Source: Microbacterium salitolerans (lineage in GTDB: Bacteria > Actinomycetota > Actinomycetes > Actinomycetales > Microbacteriaceae). From it: a stretch of DNA of 64,000 bases. Below the pieces are notes generated by a model. The model was not told the DNA's origin, searched no databases, and saw nothing but the letters and a program-made list of their open reading frames with translations. Every line of letters begins with the position of its first letter. The stretch's first letter is position 1. The position numbers and the translations under genes were made by a program. Of the stretch, positions 31,601-41,081 are shown piece after piece. Where the stretch lies: positions 372,001 to 436,000 of the forward strand of contig NZ_JAHKSH010000002.1 of the NCBI RefSeq assembly GCF_019720895.1. The letters run 5' to 3'.

Positions 31601-32638
31601 TCAGTCCAGCAGCCCCACGCGCTCGAGGCGCTTGGCGAGGCCGGCGCCGTCGTGTGACGACACCCATGGGACGCCGGCGGCCGAGTGGTCGTCGACGGAC
31701 GTGCGCCCACCGGCGAGCACCGCCTCGGTGGCCGTCAGGCGACGGATCGCGACGCCCGCGACGGAGGACGGATACTCGGCCGTGAAGCGTGTGTAGATCT
31801 CGTCGTCGTGCTGGCCGTCGTCGCCGATGAGCAGCCACTCGATCTGGGGGAACTCCTCCGCGAGGCGCCGGAGGTTCGTCTCCTTGTGGTCGCGCCCGCT
31901 GCGGAACCAGCGGTCGTGCGTCGGCCCCCAGTCGGTGAGCAGCATGGATCCGCGGGGGAAGAGGTTCCGGTGGAGGAATCGGGTGAGCGTCGGAGCGACG
32001 TTCCAGGCGCCCGTCGAGAGATACAGCATCGGCGCGCCGGGGTGCGAGCGCACCACGCGCTCGAGCAGGACGGCCATGCCGGGGACCGGCTGGCGCGCGT
32101 GCTCGTTGACGACGAAGGAGTTCCATGCGGCGAGCAGCGGGCGGGGGAGCGCCGTGACCATGACGGTGTCGTCGACGTCGCAGATGACGCCGAAGCGCAC
32201 CGCGGGGTCGACGACGAAGACGCGAGCCTCGACGGGTTCGCCGCCCTCGACCGACATCTGGAACGTCTGCCAGCCCGGCGCGAGATCCGCGGGCAGCACC
32301 GTGTCGATCACACCGCCGCGGTCGGCGACGATGTCGTGGTGCGCGTCGCCGATCGTCACGGTCACGGTCGAGTACGCGACGGCGATCCCGAGGAAGGATC
32401 GCCACCCGCGCACGCCGTCGTCGGCTCCTCTGCTCGCGATGGGCGGGAGGATCAGGACGCGGCCGACGACGCGGATCCAGCCCTCTCCTCCATATCCGGC
32501 GAACGGGACGATCTGCGGGGAGCGCCCCGAACGTCGGGCCATGCGCTCACGCCAGCCGTGGAAGCGTCGTTCGATTCGGGCGACCCAGTGGATCTTCGCG
32601 GAGGCATCGCGCTCGGCGCGCGCGGGGCGGGAGGACAT
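31601..32638 (-). CDS. App1-type phosphatidate phosphatase (DUF2183)
   Basis: HAD-superfamily phosphatase related to the conserved domain of yeast App1, which dephosphorylates phosphatidate. The 345-residue product has the nucleophile motif VICDVDDTVMVTALP (DxDxT) in the middle, SHPGAPMLYLSTGAWNVAPT with the second HAD motif, and the distal acidic motif LIGDDGQHDDEIY. The N-terminal 140 residues form the beta-sandwich-like part seen in bacterial members. ATG at 32638 starts MSSRPARAERD six bases after the DedA stop, so the two are one operon. The stop codon sits at the edge of a palindromic repeat. Location is likely cytoplasmic, as no signal peptide is visible. Confidence 0.9.
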   Translation of the reverse strand: MSSRPARAERDASAKIHWVARIERRFHGWRERMARRSGRSPQIVPFAGYGGEGWIRVVGRVLILPPIASRGADDGVRGWRSFLGIAVAYSTVTVTIGDAHHDIVADRGGVIDTVLPADLAPGWQTFQMSVEGGEPVEARVFVVDPAVRFGVICDVDDTVMVTALPRPLLAAWNSFVVNEHARQPVPGMAVLLERVVRSHPGAPMLYLSTGAWNVAPTLTRFLHRNLFPRGSMLLTDWGPTHDRWFRSGRDHKETNLRRLAEEFPQIEWLLIGDDGQHDDEIYTRFTAEYPSSVAGVAIRRLTATEAVLAGGRTSVDDHSAAGVPWVSSHDGAGLAKRLERVGLLD

Positions 32639-32644
32639 CGCCCG

Positions 32645-33295
32645 TCAGTCTTTCATGTGACGGTGCTCATACCAGTGCAGAACCTTCTTGCCGACGACGA
32701 GAAGGAGGAGGCCGAGCGCGATGATGCCGAAGAACACGTAGCCGGCCCAGTGAGCGCTGTCGGCGAGTTCCCGGTACGTCTCGGCGGCGCCGGCGGCGAT
32801 CGAGATGTAGATGCTCGTCCACAGCACGCACGCGGGCAGCGTCCAGGCGATGAACTTCCGGTAGGGGTAGCGGGACATGCCGACGGTCATGGGCACGAGA
32901 GAGTGCATCACGGGCAGGAAGCGCGACAGGAAGATCGCGATGCCGCCGCGCTTGCGGAGGTACACCTCTGCGCGTTCCCAGTTGCGCTCGCCGATGCGGC
33001 GGCCGAGCCACGAGTGCTGCAGATGCGGGCCGGCCCAGCGGCCGATCGCGTAGCCGATGCTCTCGCCCGCGAGTGCGCCGACGACCACGAAGGCGCCCAG
33101 GATGATGCCCTCGACAAGCGACGTGACGCCCATCGCGCTGACGATCACGACGGTGTCGCCCGGAACGATGAGACCGATGAGCACGCTCGTCTCGAGCATG
33201 ATCGCGATCGCCGCGATGAGGATCCGCAGCCACGGCTCCACGCCCTGCACGAACTCCAGAATCGCGGTCAGGACTTCGTTGATCACGTGCGCCAT
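32645..33295 (-). CDS. DedA family (SNARE-associated/VTT) membrane protein
   Basis: Polytopic membrane protein of the DedA family, members of which flip undecaprenyl phosphate or phospholipids. The 216-residue product has hydrophobic segments [39 protein letters not shown] and the C-terminal [17 protein letters not shown]. The family signature is present: E in [13 protein letters not shown], then GRRIGERNW and [18 protein letters not shown] with the conserved arginine and proline. ATG at 33295 is used. A GTG at 33286 has an AGGA at suitable distance and is a fair alternative. It is followed by app1, and a lipid-phosphate link between the two is plausible. Confidence 0.9.
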   Translation of the reverse strand: MAHVINEVLTAILEFVQGVEPWLRILIAAIAIMLETSVLIGLIVPGDTVVIVSAMGVTSLVEGIILGAFVVVGALAGESIGYAIGRWAGPHLQHSWLGRRIGERNWERAEVYLRKRGGIAIFLSRFLPVMHSLVPMTVGMSRYPYRKFIAWTLPACVLWTSIYISIAAGAAETYRELADSAHWAGYVFFGIIALGLLLLVVGKKVLHWYEHRHMKD

Positions 33296-33339
33296 CCTAT
33301 GCGTGCGTCCGCACGTCGAGGTCGCTCCCGTCCGCGCGG

Positions 33340-33345
33340 TAGCCT
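33340..33345 (+). promoter_or_regulatory. -10 box TAGCCT candidate for leuS
   Basis: TAGCCT lies about 68 bases before the leuS GTG. The same hexamer, in the same TAGCCTGGA context, precedes holA. No T-box or leader peptide is visible in the short leader. Confidence 0.4.
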
Positions 33346-33413
33346 GGACATTCCCGAGAACATCCGCGCGCGCGAGCGCGCGATCCCCGCAGAACCGATT
33401 GGCTCCATTCGAC

Positions 33414-35981
33414 GTGTCACAGACTCCAGCTCCCGAGAACAGCGCGCCCGCCGAGGCGTTCGACGTCCACGCCATCCAGGCGAAGTGGCAGGCGCACTGG
33501 GAGCAGGATGAGACCTTCCTCGCGGGAGGCGACGCCGACAACCGTCCGCGCAAGTACGTGCTGCCGATGTTCCCGTACCCCTCCGGCGATCTCCACATGG
33601 GGCACGCCGAGAACTACCTCTACAGCGACATCATCGCCCGCTTCTGGCGGCACCGCGGGTACAACGTCCTGCATCCCGTCGGGTGGGACTCCTTCGGCCT
33701 GCCCGCCGAGAACGCCGCCATCCAGCGCGGCGAGGATCCCCGTGAGTGGACCTACGACAACATCGCACAGCAGCGCGCGAGCCTGAAGCGGTACGGCATC
33801 TCGTTCGACTGGTCGCGCGTCCTCCACACCTCGGACCCCGAGTACTACCGCTGGAACCAGTGGCTGTTCCAGCAGCTGCACGACCGCGACCTCGCCTACC
33901 GCAAGGAGAGCCCGGTCAACTGGTGCCCCAACGACCAGACGGTGCTCGCGAACGAGCAGGTCGTCGACGGCGCGTGCGAGCGCTGCGGTGCCGTGGTCGT
34001 GAAGAAGAAGCTGACCCAGTGGTACTTCAAGATCACCGACTACGCCGACCGCCTGCTCGACGACCTGAACCAGCTCGAGGGCGCGTGGCCGAGCAAGGTG
34101 CTGCAGATGCAGCGCAACTGGATCGGCCGCTCGGTGGGCGCCGACATCGACTTCGAGATCGAGGGTCGCGACGAGCGGATCACGGTGTTCTCGACGCGAC
34201 CCGACACGCTCTACGGAGCGACGTTCATGGTCGTCGCTCCCGACAGCGACCTCGCGGCCGAGCTCGTCGAGGGCGCGTCGCCCGAGGTGCGCGAGCGCTT
34301 CCAGGCGTACCTCTCCGCGACGCAGAAGCAGACCGACATCGAGCGGCAGCAGGCGGATCGAGAGAAGACGGGCGTCTCGCTCGAGCGCTTCGCGATCAAC
34401 CCGATCAACGGAGAGCGCCTCCCGATCTGGACCGCCGACTACGTTCTCGCCGACTACGGCCACGGGGCGGTCATGGCGGTCCCGGCCCACGACCAGCGAG
34501 ACCTCGACTTCGCGCGGAAGTTCGATCTTCCCGTCCGCGTCGTCGTCGACACGACGGCTCCGATCACCGGCGCCCTTCCGGTCATCGAAACCGACGACGA
34601 TGGCAACCTCATCGACCCCGAGCCGCTGCCGAGCCCCGTCGACACCGGCGAGGCGCTCACCGGCGAGGGTCGTCTCATGAACTCGGGCGACCTCAACGGG
34701 CTCTCCCAGCGCAACGCGATCTCGCGCGCCATCGAGATCCTCACGAAGAGGGGCACGGGTCGCGCCGCGAAGCAGTACCGTCTGCGCGACTGGCTGATCT
34801 CGCGCCAGCGCTTCTGGGGCACGCCGATTCCGATGGTGCACACGGATGACGGCCGCATCGAGAAGGTGCCCGCCGATCAGCTTCCCGTCACCCTGCCGCA
34901 GGCGAAGGATCTCGATCTCAAGCCGAAGGGTTCCTCGCCGCTCGGCGCGGCGACCGACTGGGTGACGACGACGGATCCGGTGACGGGCGAGGCCGCGCTG
35001 CGCGACCCCGACACGATGGACACGTTCGTCGACAGCTCGTGGTACTTCCTGCGCTTCCTGTCGTCGCAGGATCCGACCCAGGCGTTCGATCCGAAGAACG
35101 CGCTGCGCTGGGCCCCCGTCGACACCTACGTGGGCGGGGTCGAGCACGCGATCCTGCATCTGCTGTACGCGCGCTTCATCACGAAGGTGCTGTTCGACGG
35201 CGGCCTCGTCGACTTCACCGAGCCGTTCTCGAGCCTGATCAACCAGGGCATGGTCATCCTCGACGGCGCCAAGATGTCGAAGTCGAAGGGCAACCTCGTG
35301 CTGTTCAGCGACGAGCTGAACGCGCACGGCGCCGACGCCCTGCGCGTCGCTCTCGCCTTCGCCGGACCCGTCGAGGACGACAAGGACTGGAAGGACGTCC
35401 AGACCGCCGGTGCGACGAAGTTCCTCGCTCGCGCGCTGCGGGCCGCGGGCGACGTCACGAGCGAGACCGGTGTCAAGTGGGCCGACGGCGACCAGGCGCT
35501 GCGCCGCGTGACGCACCGCCTGCTGGCCGACGCGCCGGGCCTCGTCGAGCAGACGAAGTTCAATGTCGTCGTCGCGCGCCTCATGGAGCTCGTGAACGCC
35601 ATTCGCAAGACGATCGACCAGGGTCCCGGCGCGGCGGATCCTGCTGTGCGCGAGGCCGTCGAGGTCACCGCCATGATCCTCGACCTCTTCGCTCCGCACA
35701 CCGCGGAGGAGATGTGGGAGACGCTCGGCTACACGCCGTCCATCAGCCAGGTCACGTGGCGCCCCGCCGATCCGACCCTCCTCGTCGAGGAAGAAGTCAC
35801 GGCGGTCGTGCAGGTCAACGGCAAGGTCCGCGCGCAGCTGCAGGTCCCCGCGAAGATCGACTCCGCATCGCTCGAGAAGATGGCGCGGGAGGACGAGAAG
35901 GTGATCCGCTCGGTCGGCGACAAGCAGATCGTGAAGGCGATCGTGCGGGCGCCGAAGATCGTGAGCCTCGTCGTGAAGTGA
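33414..35981 (+). CDS. leuS: Leucyl-tRNA synthetase
   Basis: Class I aminoacyl-tRNA synthetase that charges tRNA-Leu, with CP1 editing of misacylated tRNA. The 855-residue product has the HIGH-type site [12 protein letters not shown] (H61-H64), the editing domain with [15 protein letters not shown] and [12 protein letters not shown], and the KMSKS loop AKMSKSKGN (K620-S624). The C-terminal part ends in the UBL-like tail [13 protein letters not shown] of bacterial LeuRS. The start is GTG 33414 ([20 protein letters not shown]); a long in-frame extension upstream overlaps dedA and is a shadow. A perfect palindromic terminator follows 17 bases after the stop. Confidence 0.97.
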   Translation: MSQTPAPENSAPAEAFDVHAIQAKWQAHWEQDETFLAGGDADNRPRKYVLPMFPYPSGDLHMGHAENYLYSDIIARFWRHRGYNVLHPVGWDSFGLPAENAAIQRGEDPREWTYDNIAQQRASLKRYGISFDWSRVLHTSDPEYYRWNQWLFQQLHDRDLAYRKESPVNWCPNDQTVLANEQVVDGACERCGAVVVKKKLTQWYFKITDYADRLLDDLNQLEGAWPSKVLQMQRNWIGRSVGADIDFEIEGRDERITVFSTRPDTLYGATFMVVAPDSDLAAELVEGASPEVRERFQAYLSATQKQTDIERQQADREKTGVSLERFAINPINGERLPIWTADYVLADYGHGAVMAVPAHDQRDLDFARKFDLPVRVVVDTTAPITGALPVIETDDDGNLIDPEPLPSPVDTGEALTGEGRLMNSGDLNGLSQRNAISRAIEILTKRGTGRAAKQYRLRDWLISRQRFWGTPIPMVHTDDGRIEKVPADQLPVTLPQAKDLDLKPKGSSPLGAATDWVTTTDPVTGEAALRDPDTMDTFVDSSWYFLRFLSSQDPTQAFDPKNALRWAPVDTYVGGVEHAILHLLYARFITKVLFDGGLVDFTEPFSSLINQGMVILDGAKMSKSKGNLVLFSDELNAHGADALRVALAFAGPVEDDKDWKDVQTAGATKFLARALRAAGDVTSETGVKWADGDQALRRVTHRLLADAPGLVEQTKFNVVVARLMELVNAIRKTIDQGPGAADPAVREAVEVTAMILDLFAPHTAEEMWETLGYTPSISQVTWRPADPTLLVEEEVTAVVQVNGKVRAQLQVPAKIDSASLEKMAREDEKVIRSVGDKQIVKAIVRAPKIVSLVVK

Positions 35982-35998
35982 TCTGTCGTCTCAGCTGA

Positions 35999-36030
35999 CG
36001 AAGAGGGCGCCCTGCAGGGCGCCCTCTTCG
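35999..36030. terminator. Palindromic terminator after leuS
   Basis: A perfect 32-base palindrome: CGAAGAGGGCGCCCTG (35999-36014) is followed directly by its reverse complement (36015-36030). In RNA it forms a strong hairpin. No T-run is seen. Confidence 0.8.
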
Positions 36031-36090
36031 TGTGTGGCCTGTGTCGCCACATCCCTCTATGCTCGGCGATGCCGCAGCAGGGAGGACATC

Positions 36091-36579
36091 ATGGTCAGAC
36101 ATCGGACGCACGCGACTGCCGCGCTTCTGTGCGCGACGGTGACCGGCCTCACCGGGTGCTCTGGCGGATTTCCCGCCGACGCGCAGGGCACGCTCGATCG
36201 CGCGACCGACGGCACGATCCGCGTCGGGATCTCCGAGAATCCTCCGTGGACGCGGGTCGGGCCGGACGCGGCGGTGACCGGCACGGAAGCCGAGCTCGTG
36301 ACCGCCTACGCCGACGCCATCGACACCACGATCGAGTGGGTGCCGGGGGCGGAGAGCGTCCTCGCCGAGAAGATGAGGAACGACGACCTGGATCTGATCG
36401 TCGCCGGGCTGACCGACACGAACCCATGGTCGTCGGAGATCGCGCCGACGAGGCCGTACGAGACGACGACGGACGAATACGGCACGACGCGGAAGATGGT
36501 GATCGGCGTGCGCCCTGGCGAGAACGCCCTCCAGCTCTCGCTCGAGCGGTTCCTCGCGGATCGGGCGGGAGAGATATGA
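36091..36579 (+). CDS. Very small solute-binding lipoprotein (SBP_bac_3-like, one lobe)
   Basis: A 162-residue secreted lipoprotein. A signal peptide ends in a lipobox with C23 (VTGLTGCSGG). Residues 38 onward match the start of family-3 solute-binding proteins: GTIRVGISENPPWTRVG, EAELVTAYADAI and DLDLIVAGLTDTNPWSSEI. After RPYETTTDEYG the sequence goes straight to IGVRPGENALQLSLERFL, which resembles the final helix region. About 90 residues of the usual second lobe are therefore missing, against a normal length near 250. ATG at 36091 has GGAGG five bases upstream. The stop overlaps the CDF transporter start by four bases (ATGA), and no ABC permease is nearby. A role as a ligand sensor or metal/solute chaperone for the transporter is inference. 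Confidence 0.8.
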   Translation: MVRHRTHATAALLCATVTGLTGCSGGFPADAQGTLDRATDGTIRVGISENPPWTRVGPDAAVTGTEAELVTAYADAIDTTIEWVPGAESVLAEKMRNDDLDLIVAGLTDTNPWSSEIAPTRPYETTTDEYGTTRKMVIGVRPGENALQLSLERFLADRAGEI

Positions 36580-37580
36580 CCGGGAACGGAGAGCCGGCAG
36601 CTGAGGCGGACGCCTCGTCCGGTCGCGACGCCCTGCCCGACGAGCAGCGGAGGCTACTCGCCCGGGCGATCCGGCTGGAGTGGATCACGCTCGGGTGCCT
36701 GTCGGTGACGATCGTCCTGGTCGCGACGGTCGCCGGCCAGTCCCAGGCGATGAAGACCGCGTGGCTGGAAGACCTGATGTCTCTGCTGCCGCCGATCGCG
36801 TTTCTGGTGGCCACTCGCCGCATCGGACGCAGCCCTGACCCGGAGTTCCCGTACGGCCATCACCGGTCCATCGGCGTCGCTCACCTGATCGCGGCCTCGG
36901 CGCTGCTGGCCATGGGAGCCTTCCTGATCGTCGACTCCGCCTCGACGCTCATCGCCGTCGAGCGCCCTGCCGTCGGTCTGACGGTGCTCTTCGGATACGG
37001 GATCTGGTCGGGGTGGCTGATGATCGCCGTCATGGCGGTGACGAGCATCGCCCCCGTGATCCTGGGACGGATGAAGCTGAAGCTCGCCCGCCCGCTGCAC
37101 GACAAGGTCCTGTTCGCCGACGCCGAGATGAACAAGGCGGACTGGACCACCGCGGTCGCGACGATCGTCGGCATCGTCGGGATCGGGATCGGGATCTGGT
37201 GGGCGGATTCCGCCGCCGCGATCCTCGTGTCGTTCTCGATCCTCCGCGACGGGGGAAAGAACATGCGCGCCGCGATCAAGGGGCTGACCGACGCCCGAGC
37301 CCGCACCTTCGATGAGAAGGAGCCTCACCCTCTCCTCGACGAGATCGAAGATGCGGCCCGTGCCGTTTCGTGGGTCGCCGACGCGCGCGCTCGCGTGCGC
37401 GACGAAGGGCACGTCTTCCACGTCGAGGTGTTCGTGATCGCGATCGACGGCGAGCAGGCGCGCGCGGAGCGCTGCGCTGCCCTGAAGACGAACCTGCGGG
37501 CCATCGATTGGAAGATCCACGACGTCGTCATCGCGCCGGTTCGCGAGCTTCCGCGCTTCCTGCGACCGCACGAGGGCTGA
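36576..37580 (+). CDS. Cation diffusion facilitator (CDF) family transporter
   Basis: Membrane metal/proton antiporter, probably exporting zinc, iron, manganese or a similar divalent cation. The 334-residue product has about five to six hydrophobic segments (ITLGCLSVTIVLVATVAG and others), the motif EFPYGHHRS typical of CDF loops, and charged transport-site segments TAWLEDLMSLLPP and DAEMNKADW. The metal-site residues are not the standard HxxxD pair, so specificity is unclear. A cytoplasmic C-terminal domain follows (HVFHVEVFVIAIDG). It is translationally coupled to the mini-lipoprotein and ends 151 bases before the dehydrogenase gene. Confidence 0.88.
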   Translation: MTGNGEPAAEADASSGRDALPDEQRRLLARAIRLEWITLGCLSVTIVLVATVAGQSQAMKTAWLEDLMSLLPPIAFLVATRRIGRSPDPEFPYGHHRSIGVAHLIAASALLAMGAFLIVDSASTLIAVERPAVGLTVLFGYGIWSGWLMIAVMAVTSIAPVILGRMKLKLARPLHDKVLFADAEMNKADWTTAVATIVGIVGIGIGIWWADSAAAILVSFSILRDGGKNMRAAIKGLTDARARTFDEKEPHPLLDEIEDAARAVSWVADARARVRDEGHVFHVEVFVIAIDGEQARAERCAALKTNLRAIDWKIHDVVIAPVRELPRFLRPHEG

Positions 37581-37731
37581 GGGAGCGGCGCCGGGTCCGC
37601 ATCCGGCACGCGAGAGGGGGGCTTTCCTCCGTTCCCGAGGCGCGCTACGGTCGGCATCGTCACGAATCGGTAACGGCGTGGCCGTCATCCTCGGACACGT
37701 CACGCGCTGTCGAACAGGAGAGGCACAGATC

Positions 37732-38628
37732 ATGACCCACGATCAGCTGACCTTCACGAACCCCGTCACGCGGTTCCCCGACATCACCCCGCCCAAGCAG
37801 GATCAGTCCGAGCCGGGTCTCGACGCGGAGCTCATCCCGCAGACCGACCGGGGCGAGGATTCGTATCGCGGCACCGGCCGGCTCTCTGGCCGCAGGGCCC
37901 TCATCACGGGGGCTGACTCCGGGATCGGTGCGGCCGTCGCTATCGCTTTCGCCCGCGAGGGCGCGGATGTCGCACTTTCCTACCTCCCCGATGAGGAAGA
38001 GGACGCACAGCGCATCTGCCAGCTCATCGAGGACGCTGGGCGCACGGCCGTGCGGCTGCCCGGGGATCTCGCCGACGGCGACTTCTGCGAACGCGTCGTC
38101 GACGAGGCGGCCTCGGCGCTCGGCGGGCTCGACGCCCTCGTGAACAACGCGGGGCGCCAGATCGCCGTCGAGAGCATCGACGACCTCGACGACGAGCAGT
38201 GGTCCCAGACCTACGACGTCAACATCCGGGCGATCTTCCGCGTCACGAAGGCGGCGCTCCGCCACCTCGTGCCCGGATCGACGATCGTGAATTCGACGTC
38301 CATCCAGGCCTACAACCCCTCGGCGCATCTGCTCGACTACGCCTCGGCGAAGGCCGCGATCAACAACTTCACGAAGGGCCTCGGGCAGCAGCTGGCGCCG
38401 AAGGGGATCCGCGTGAACGGCGTGGCGCCTGGCCCCGTCTGGACGCCCCTGCAGGTCTCCGATGGGCAGCCGAAGGAGGCGCTGCCCGAGTTCGGGAAGA
38501 GCACGCCGATCGGGCGCGCGGGGCAGCCCACCGAACTCGCCCCCGCGTATGTCTTCCTCACCTCCAGCGAGTCCAGCTATGTCATCGGCGAGACCCTCAA
38601 CGTGAACGGCGGTACGCCGAGTCCGTGA
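37732..38628 (+). CDS. Short-chain dehydrogenase (YghA/GS39-like)
   Basis: NAD(P)-dependent SDR of the branch that includes general stress protein 39 and YghA. The 298-residue product has a roughly 50-residue N-terminal extension (TPPKQDQSEPGLDAELIPQT), the nucleotide motif ITGADSGIGAAVA, NNAG, the catalytic serine in NSTSIQAYNP, and YASAKAAINNFTKGL with the Tyr/Lys pair. The C-terminal IGETLNVNGGTPSP is standard. ATG at 37732 follows a GGAG-like site. It is followed 50 bases later by the catalase. The substrate is not known, and the extension and context suggest a stress role. Confidence 0.92.
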   Translation: MTHDQLTFTNPVTRFPDITPPKQDQSEPGLDAELIPQTDRGEDSYRGTGRLSGRRALITGADSGIGAAVAIAFAREGADVALSYLPDEEEDAQRICQLIEDAGRTAVRLPGDLADGDFCERVVDEAASALGGLDALVNNAGRQIAVESIDDLDDEQWSQTYDVNIRAIFRVTKAALRHLVPGSTIVNSTSIQAYNPSAHLLDYASAKAAINNFTKGLGQQLAPKGIRVNGVAPGPVWTPLQVSDGQPKEALPEFGKSTPIGRAGQPTELAPAYVFLTSSESSYVIGETLNVNGGTPSP

Positions 38629-38678
38629 GATCGCCTCACTCTCACCCGTCAGAACCAGAACGGAGCAGGAGACGCACC

Positions 38679-40880
38679 ATGGCACACGAGACAGATGCAC
38701 CGACGCCCGCACCGGGACGACCAGGACCTCAGCCGCCATCGCTCGAGGAGCCGGCTCAGCCGACCGAGCCGCTGCCCCCGAAGGCCGACCAGAGAGGCGC
38801 AGAACCGCGGACGCCGACGGGCGCCGTTCCCGGGGCCGAGGACGGCACGAACCGACAGCAGGGCGCCTACCTGACGACCTCTCAGGGCACCCGCCTGCGA
38901 GACAGCGATCACTCGCTGAAAGCGGGCCGGAGGGGGCCCGTGCTGCTGCAGGACCACCACCTGCGGGAGAAGATCACACACTTCGATCACGAGCGCATCC
39001 CGGAGCGCGTGGTCCACGCGCGCGGCGCCGCCGCCCATGGAGTGTTCGAGAGCTACGGCACGGCCGGATCCGTCACGCACGCCGACTTCCTCGCGCCGGA
39101 TCGCCGGACCCCGGTCTTCACGCGCTTCTCGACGGTTCTCGGATCCCGAGGCTCGGCAGACACGGTCCGCGATACGCGCGGCTTCGCCACGAAGTTCTAC
39201 ACCGGTGAGGGCACGTTCGACCTCGTCGGCAACAACATGCCCGTCTTCTTCATCCAGGACGGCATGAAGTTCCCCGACGTGGTGCACGCCGCGAAGCCGC
39301 ATCCCGACCGAGAGATCCCGCAGGCCCAGAGCGCGCACGACACGTTCTGGGACTTCGTCTCGCTGCACACCGAGGCGCAGCATCACACCCTCTGGAACAT
39401 GTCCGATCGCGGGATTCCGCGTTCCTATCGCATGATGGAGGGCTTCGGGATCCACACGTTCCGGCTGTCCGACGGCGAGGGCGGCACATCGCTCGTGAAG
39501 TTCCACTGGAAGCCGATGCTCGGCGTGCACTCCCTGACGTGGGAGGAGGCGCAGATGGTCGGCGGCATGGACCCCGATTTCCACCGCCGCGACCTCGCGA
39601 ACGCCATCGAATCGGGGGCCTACCCCGAGTGGGAGCTCGGAATCCAGGTGTTTCCGGACGAGCCGGAGCAGACCTTCGAGGGGATCGACCTGCTGGATCC
39701 GACGAAGTTCGTGCCGGAGGAGCTCGCCCCGGTGCAGCCGGTGGGGCGCCTCACCCTGAACCGCAACCCGGAGAACTACTTCGCGGAGACCGAGCAGGTG
39801 GCGTTCCATCCCGGGAACCTTCCGCCCGGCATCGACGTGACGGACGATCCGCTTCTCCAGGTGCGGCTGTTCAGCTACGTCGACACCCAGCTCACGCGCC
39901 TCGGCGGCCCGAACTTCGGCCAGCTCCCGATCAACCGCCCCCACGCGCCTGTCAACGACATGCTGCGCGATGGGTACGGCCAGCAGGGAGACCACGCCGG
40001 CGTCGCGCCCTACCAGCCGAACTCGCTCGACGGCGGCTGTCCGTTCCTGGCGAGAACAGGGGAACGCGCCTTCACCGATCTGCCCGTGCGGATCCCGGAG
40101 GGGGTGAAGGAGCGGGCGCTGTCGGCGACCTTCGACGATCACTTCAGTCAGGCACGACTCTTCTGGCGCAGCATGACGGCGACGGAGCAGCGTCACATCA
40201 TCGCCGCCTACGCGTTCGAGCTCGGGAAGTGCTACGAGCCGGCCGTGCGGCAGCGACAGCTCCAGTGCCTGGCGAACATCGACGACGTGCTGTGCCGGGA
40301 GGTCGCGGGAGCGCTCGGCCTCCCGGTGCCCGAACCGACGGAACCCGTGAGCGACGGCGACCGCGAGAGCCCCGCGCTGTCGCAGCACGGCGGCGAGTGG
40401 CCGCTCGACGGCCGAGTGATCGGCGTCGTCGTGGACCCGGATGGCGACAATCAGGACCTGCTGTCCCTCCATGAGGAGATCGTCGGGGCCGGCATGGTGC
40501 CCCTGGTGATCGCACCTCGCGGTGGAGAGGTCGCCGGGGTGCCCGTGCACCGCACCTTCGCGACCGCGCGATCCGTCGAGGTCGATGCGCTCCTGCTGGC
40601 GGGCCGGCCGGCGACGGCACCGGACTCCGACGCCGCGGTCGACGCGAAGGCGGGCGCCCCCGCGCCGGACGGCATCGAGCCGCGGGTGGGCCTCCTGATC
40701 GACGAGTGCTGGCGCCACGCCAAGGCCGTCGGCGCCTGGGGTCCGGGCCGCGAGGCGCTCCTGGGGCGCATCCCGGGACAGTCGAAGGGTGCCGTGATCG
40801 GCGAGGACGGCGGCACCGTGCTGCAGGAGATCCGCAGCGTCCTGTCACGGCATCGGGTGTGGGAGCGGTTCGCGGCGTGA
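38679..40880 (+). CDS. katE: Large-subunit monofunctional catalase (KatE/HPII type)
   Basis: Heme catalase that decomposes hydrogen peroxide. The 733-residue length and the C-terminal flavodoxin-like (DJ-1/PfpI-type) domain, from about residue 580, mark the large clade II enzymes. Catalytic residues are visible: H113 in RVVHARGAAAHG, N186 in VGNNMPVFF and the heme-ligand Y400 in LFSYVDTQLTRLG. The N-terminal 60 residues are proline-rich and poorly conserved. ATG at 38679 has CAGGAG eight bases upstream. It is the last gene of a co-directional stress group, and a hairpin follows. No regulator box was recognised in front. Confidence 0.95.
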   Translation: MAHETDAPTPAPGRPGPQPPSLEEPAQPTEPLPPKADQRGAEPRTPTGAVPGAEDGTNRQQGAYLTTSQGTRLRDSDHSLKAGRRGPVLLQDHHLREKITHFDHERIPERVVHARGAAAHGVFESYGTAGSVTHADFLAPDRRTPVFTRFSTVLGSRGSADTVRDTRGFATKFYTGEGTFDLVGNNMPVFFIQDGMKFPDVVHAAKPHPDREIPQAQSAHDTFWDFVSLHTEAQHHTLWNMSDRGIPRSYRMMEGFGIHTFRLSDGEGGTSLVKFHWKPMLGVHSLTWEEAQMVGGMDPDFHRRDLANAIESGAYPEWELGIQVFPDEPEQTFEGIDLLDPTKFVPEELAPVQPVGRLTLNRNPENYFAETEQVAFHPGNLPPGIDVTDDPLLQVRLFSYVDTQLTRLGGPNFGQLPINRPHAPVNDMLRDGYGQQGDHAGVAPYQPNSLDGGCPFLARTGERAFTDLPVRIPEGVKERALSATFDDHFSQARLFWRSMTATEQRHIIAAYAFELGKCYEPAVRQRQLQCLANIDDVLCREVAGALGLPVPEPTEPVSDGDRESPALSQHGGEWPLDGRVIGVVVDPDGDNQDLLSLHEEIVGAGMVPLVIAPRGGEVAGVPVHRTFATARSVEVDALLLAGRPATAPDSDAAVDAKAGAPAPDGIEPRVGLLIDECWRHAKAVGAWGPGREALLGRIPGQSKGAVIGEDGGTVLQEIRSVLSRHRVWERFAA

Positions 40881-40940
40881 ATCGCGGGCGGAAGTGAGAC
40901 CCACGCGGCCTCGTCTGCCGCTGTTGCCCTCCGCGTCGAT

Positions 40941-40971
40941 GAACGGGCGTCCCTGAGCTGGGCGCCCGTTC
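40941..40971. terminator. Hairpin terminator after katE
   Basis: GAACGGGCG (40941-40949) pairs with CGCCCGTTC (40963-40971), and after a one-base bulge an inner CCC/GGG pair continues the stem, 60 bases after the catalase stop. Confidence 0.65.
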
Positions 40972-41081
40972 GGCGTGTCAGGCCGAGGCAGCGTGTCCAC
41001 AATCCGCGGTCGGCGCGAGTTATCTGAGGTTCGGGGCGTGCGCGAGTGCGCCGAGATCCGGATCTCCCTAGCGTCGTGCGC

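Noticed and set aside
33296-33413. A T-box riboswitch before leuS
   Set aside because: The leader is only about 118 bases at most, with no T-box sequence or specifier-loop fold visible.
33417-35699. A 760-codon minus-strand reading frame opposite leuS
   Set aside because: It is the antisense of a complete leucyl-tRNA synthetase and has no recognisable domain.
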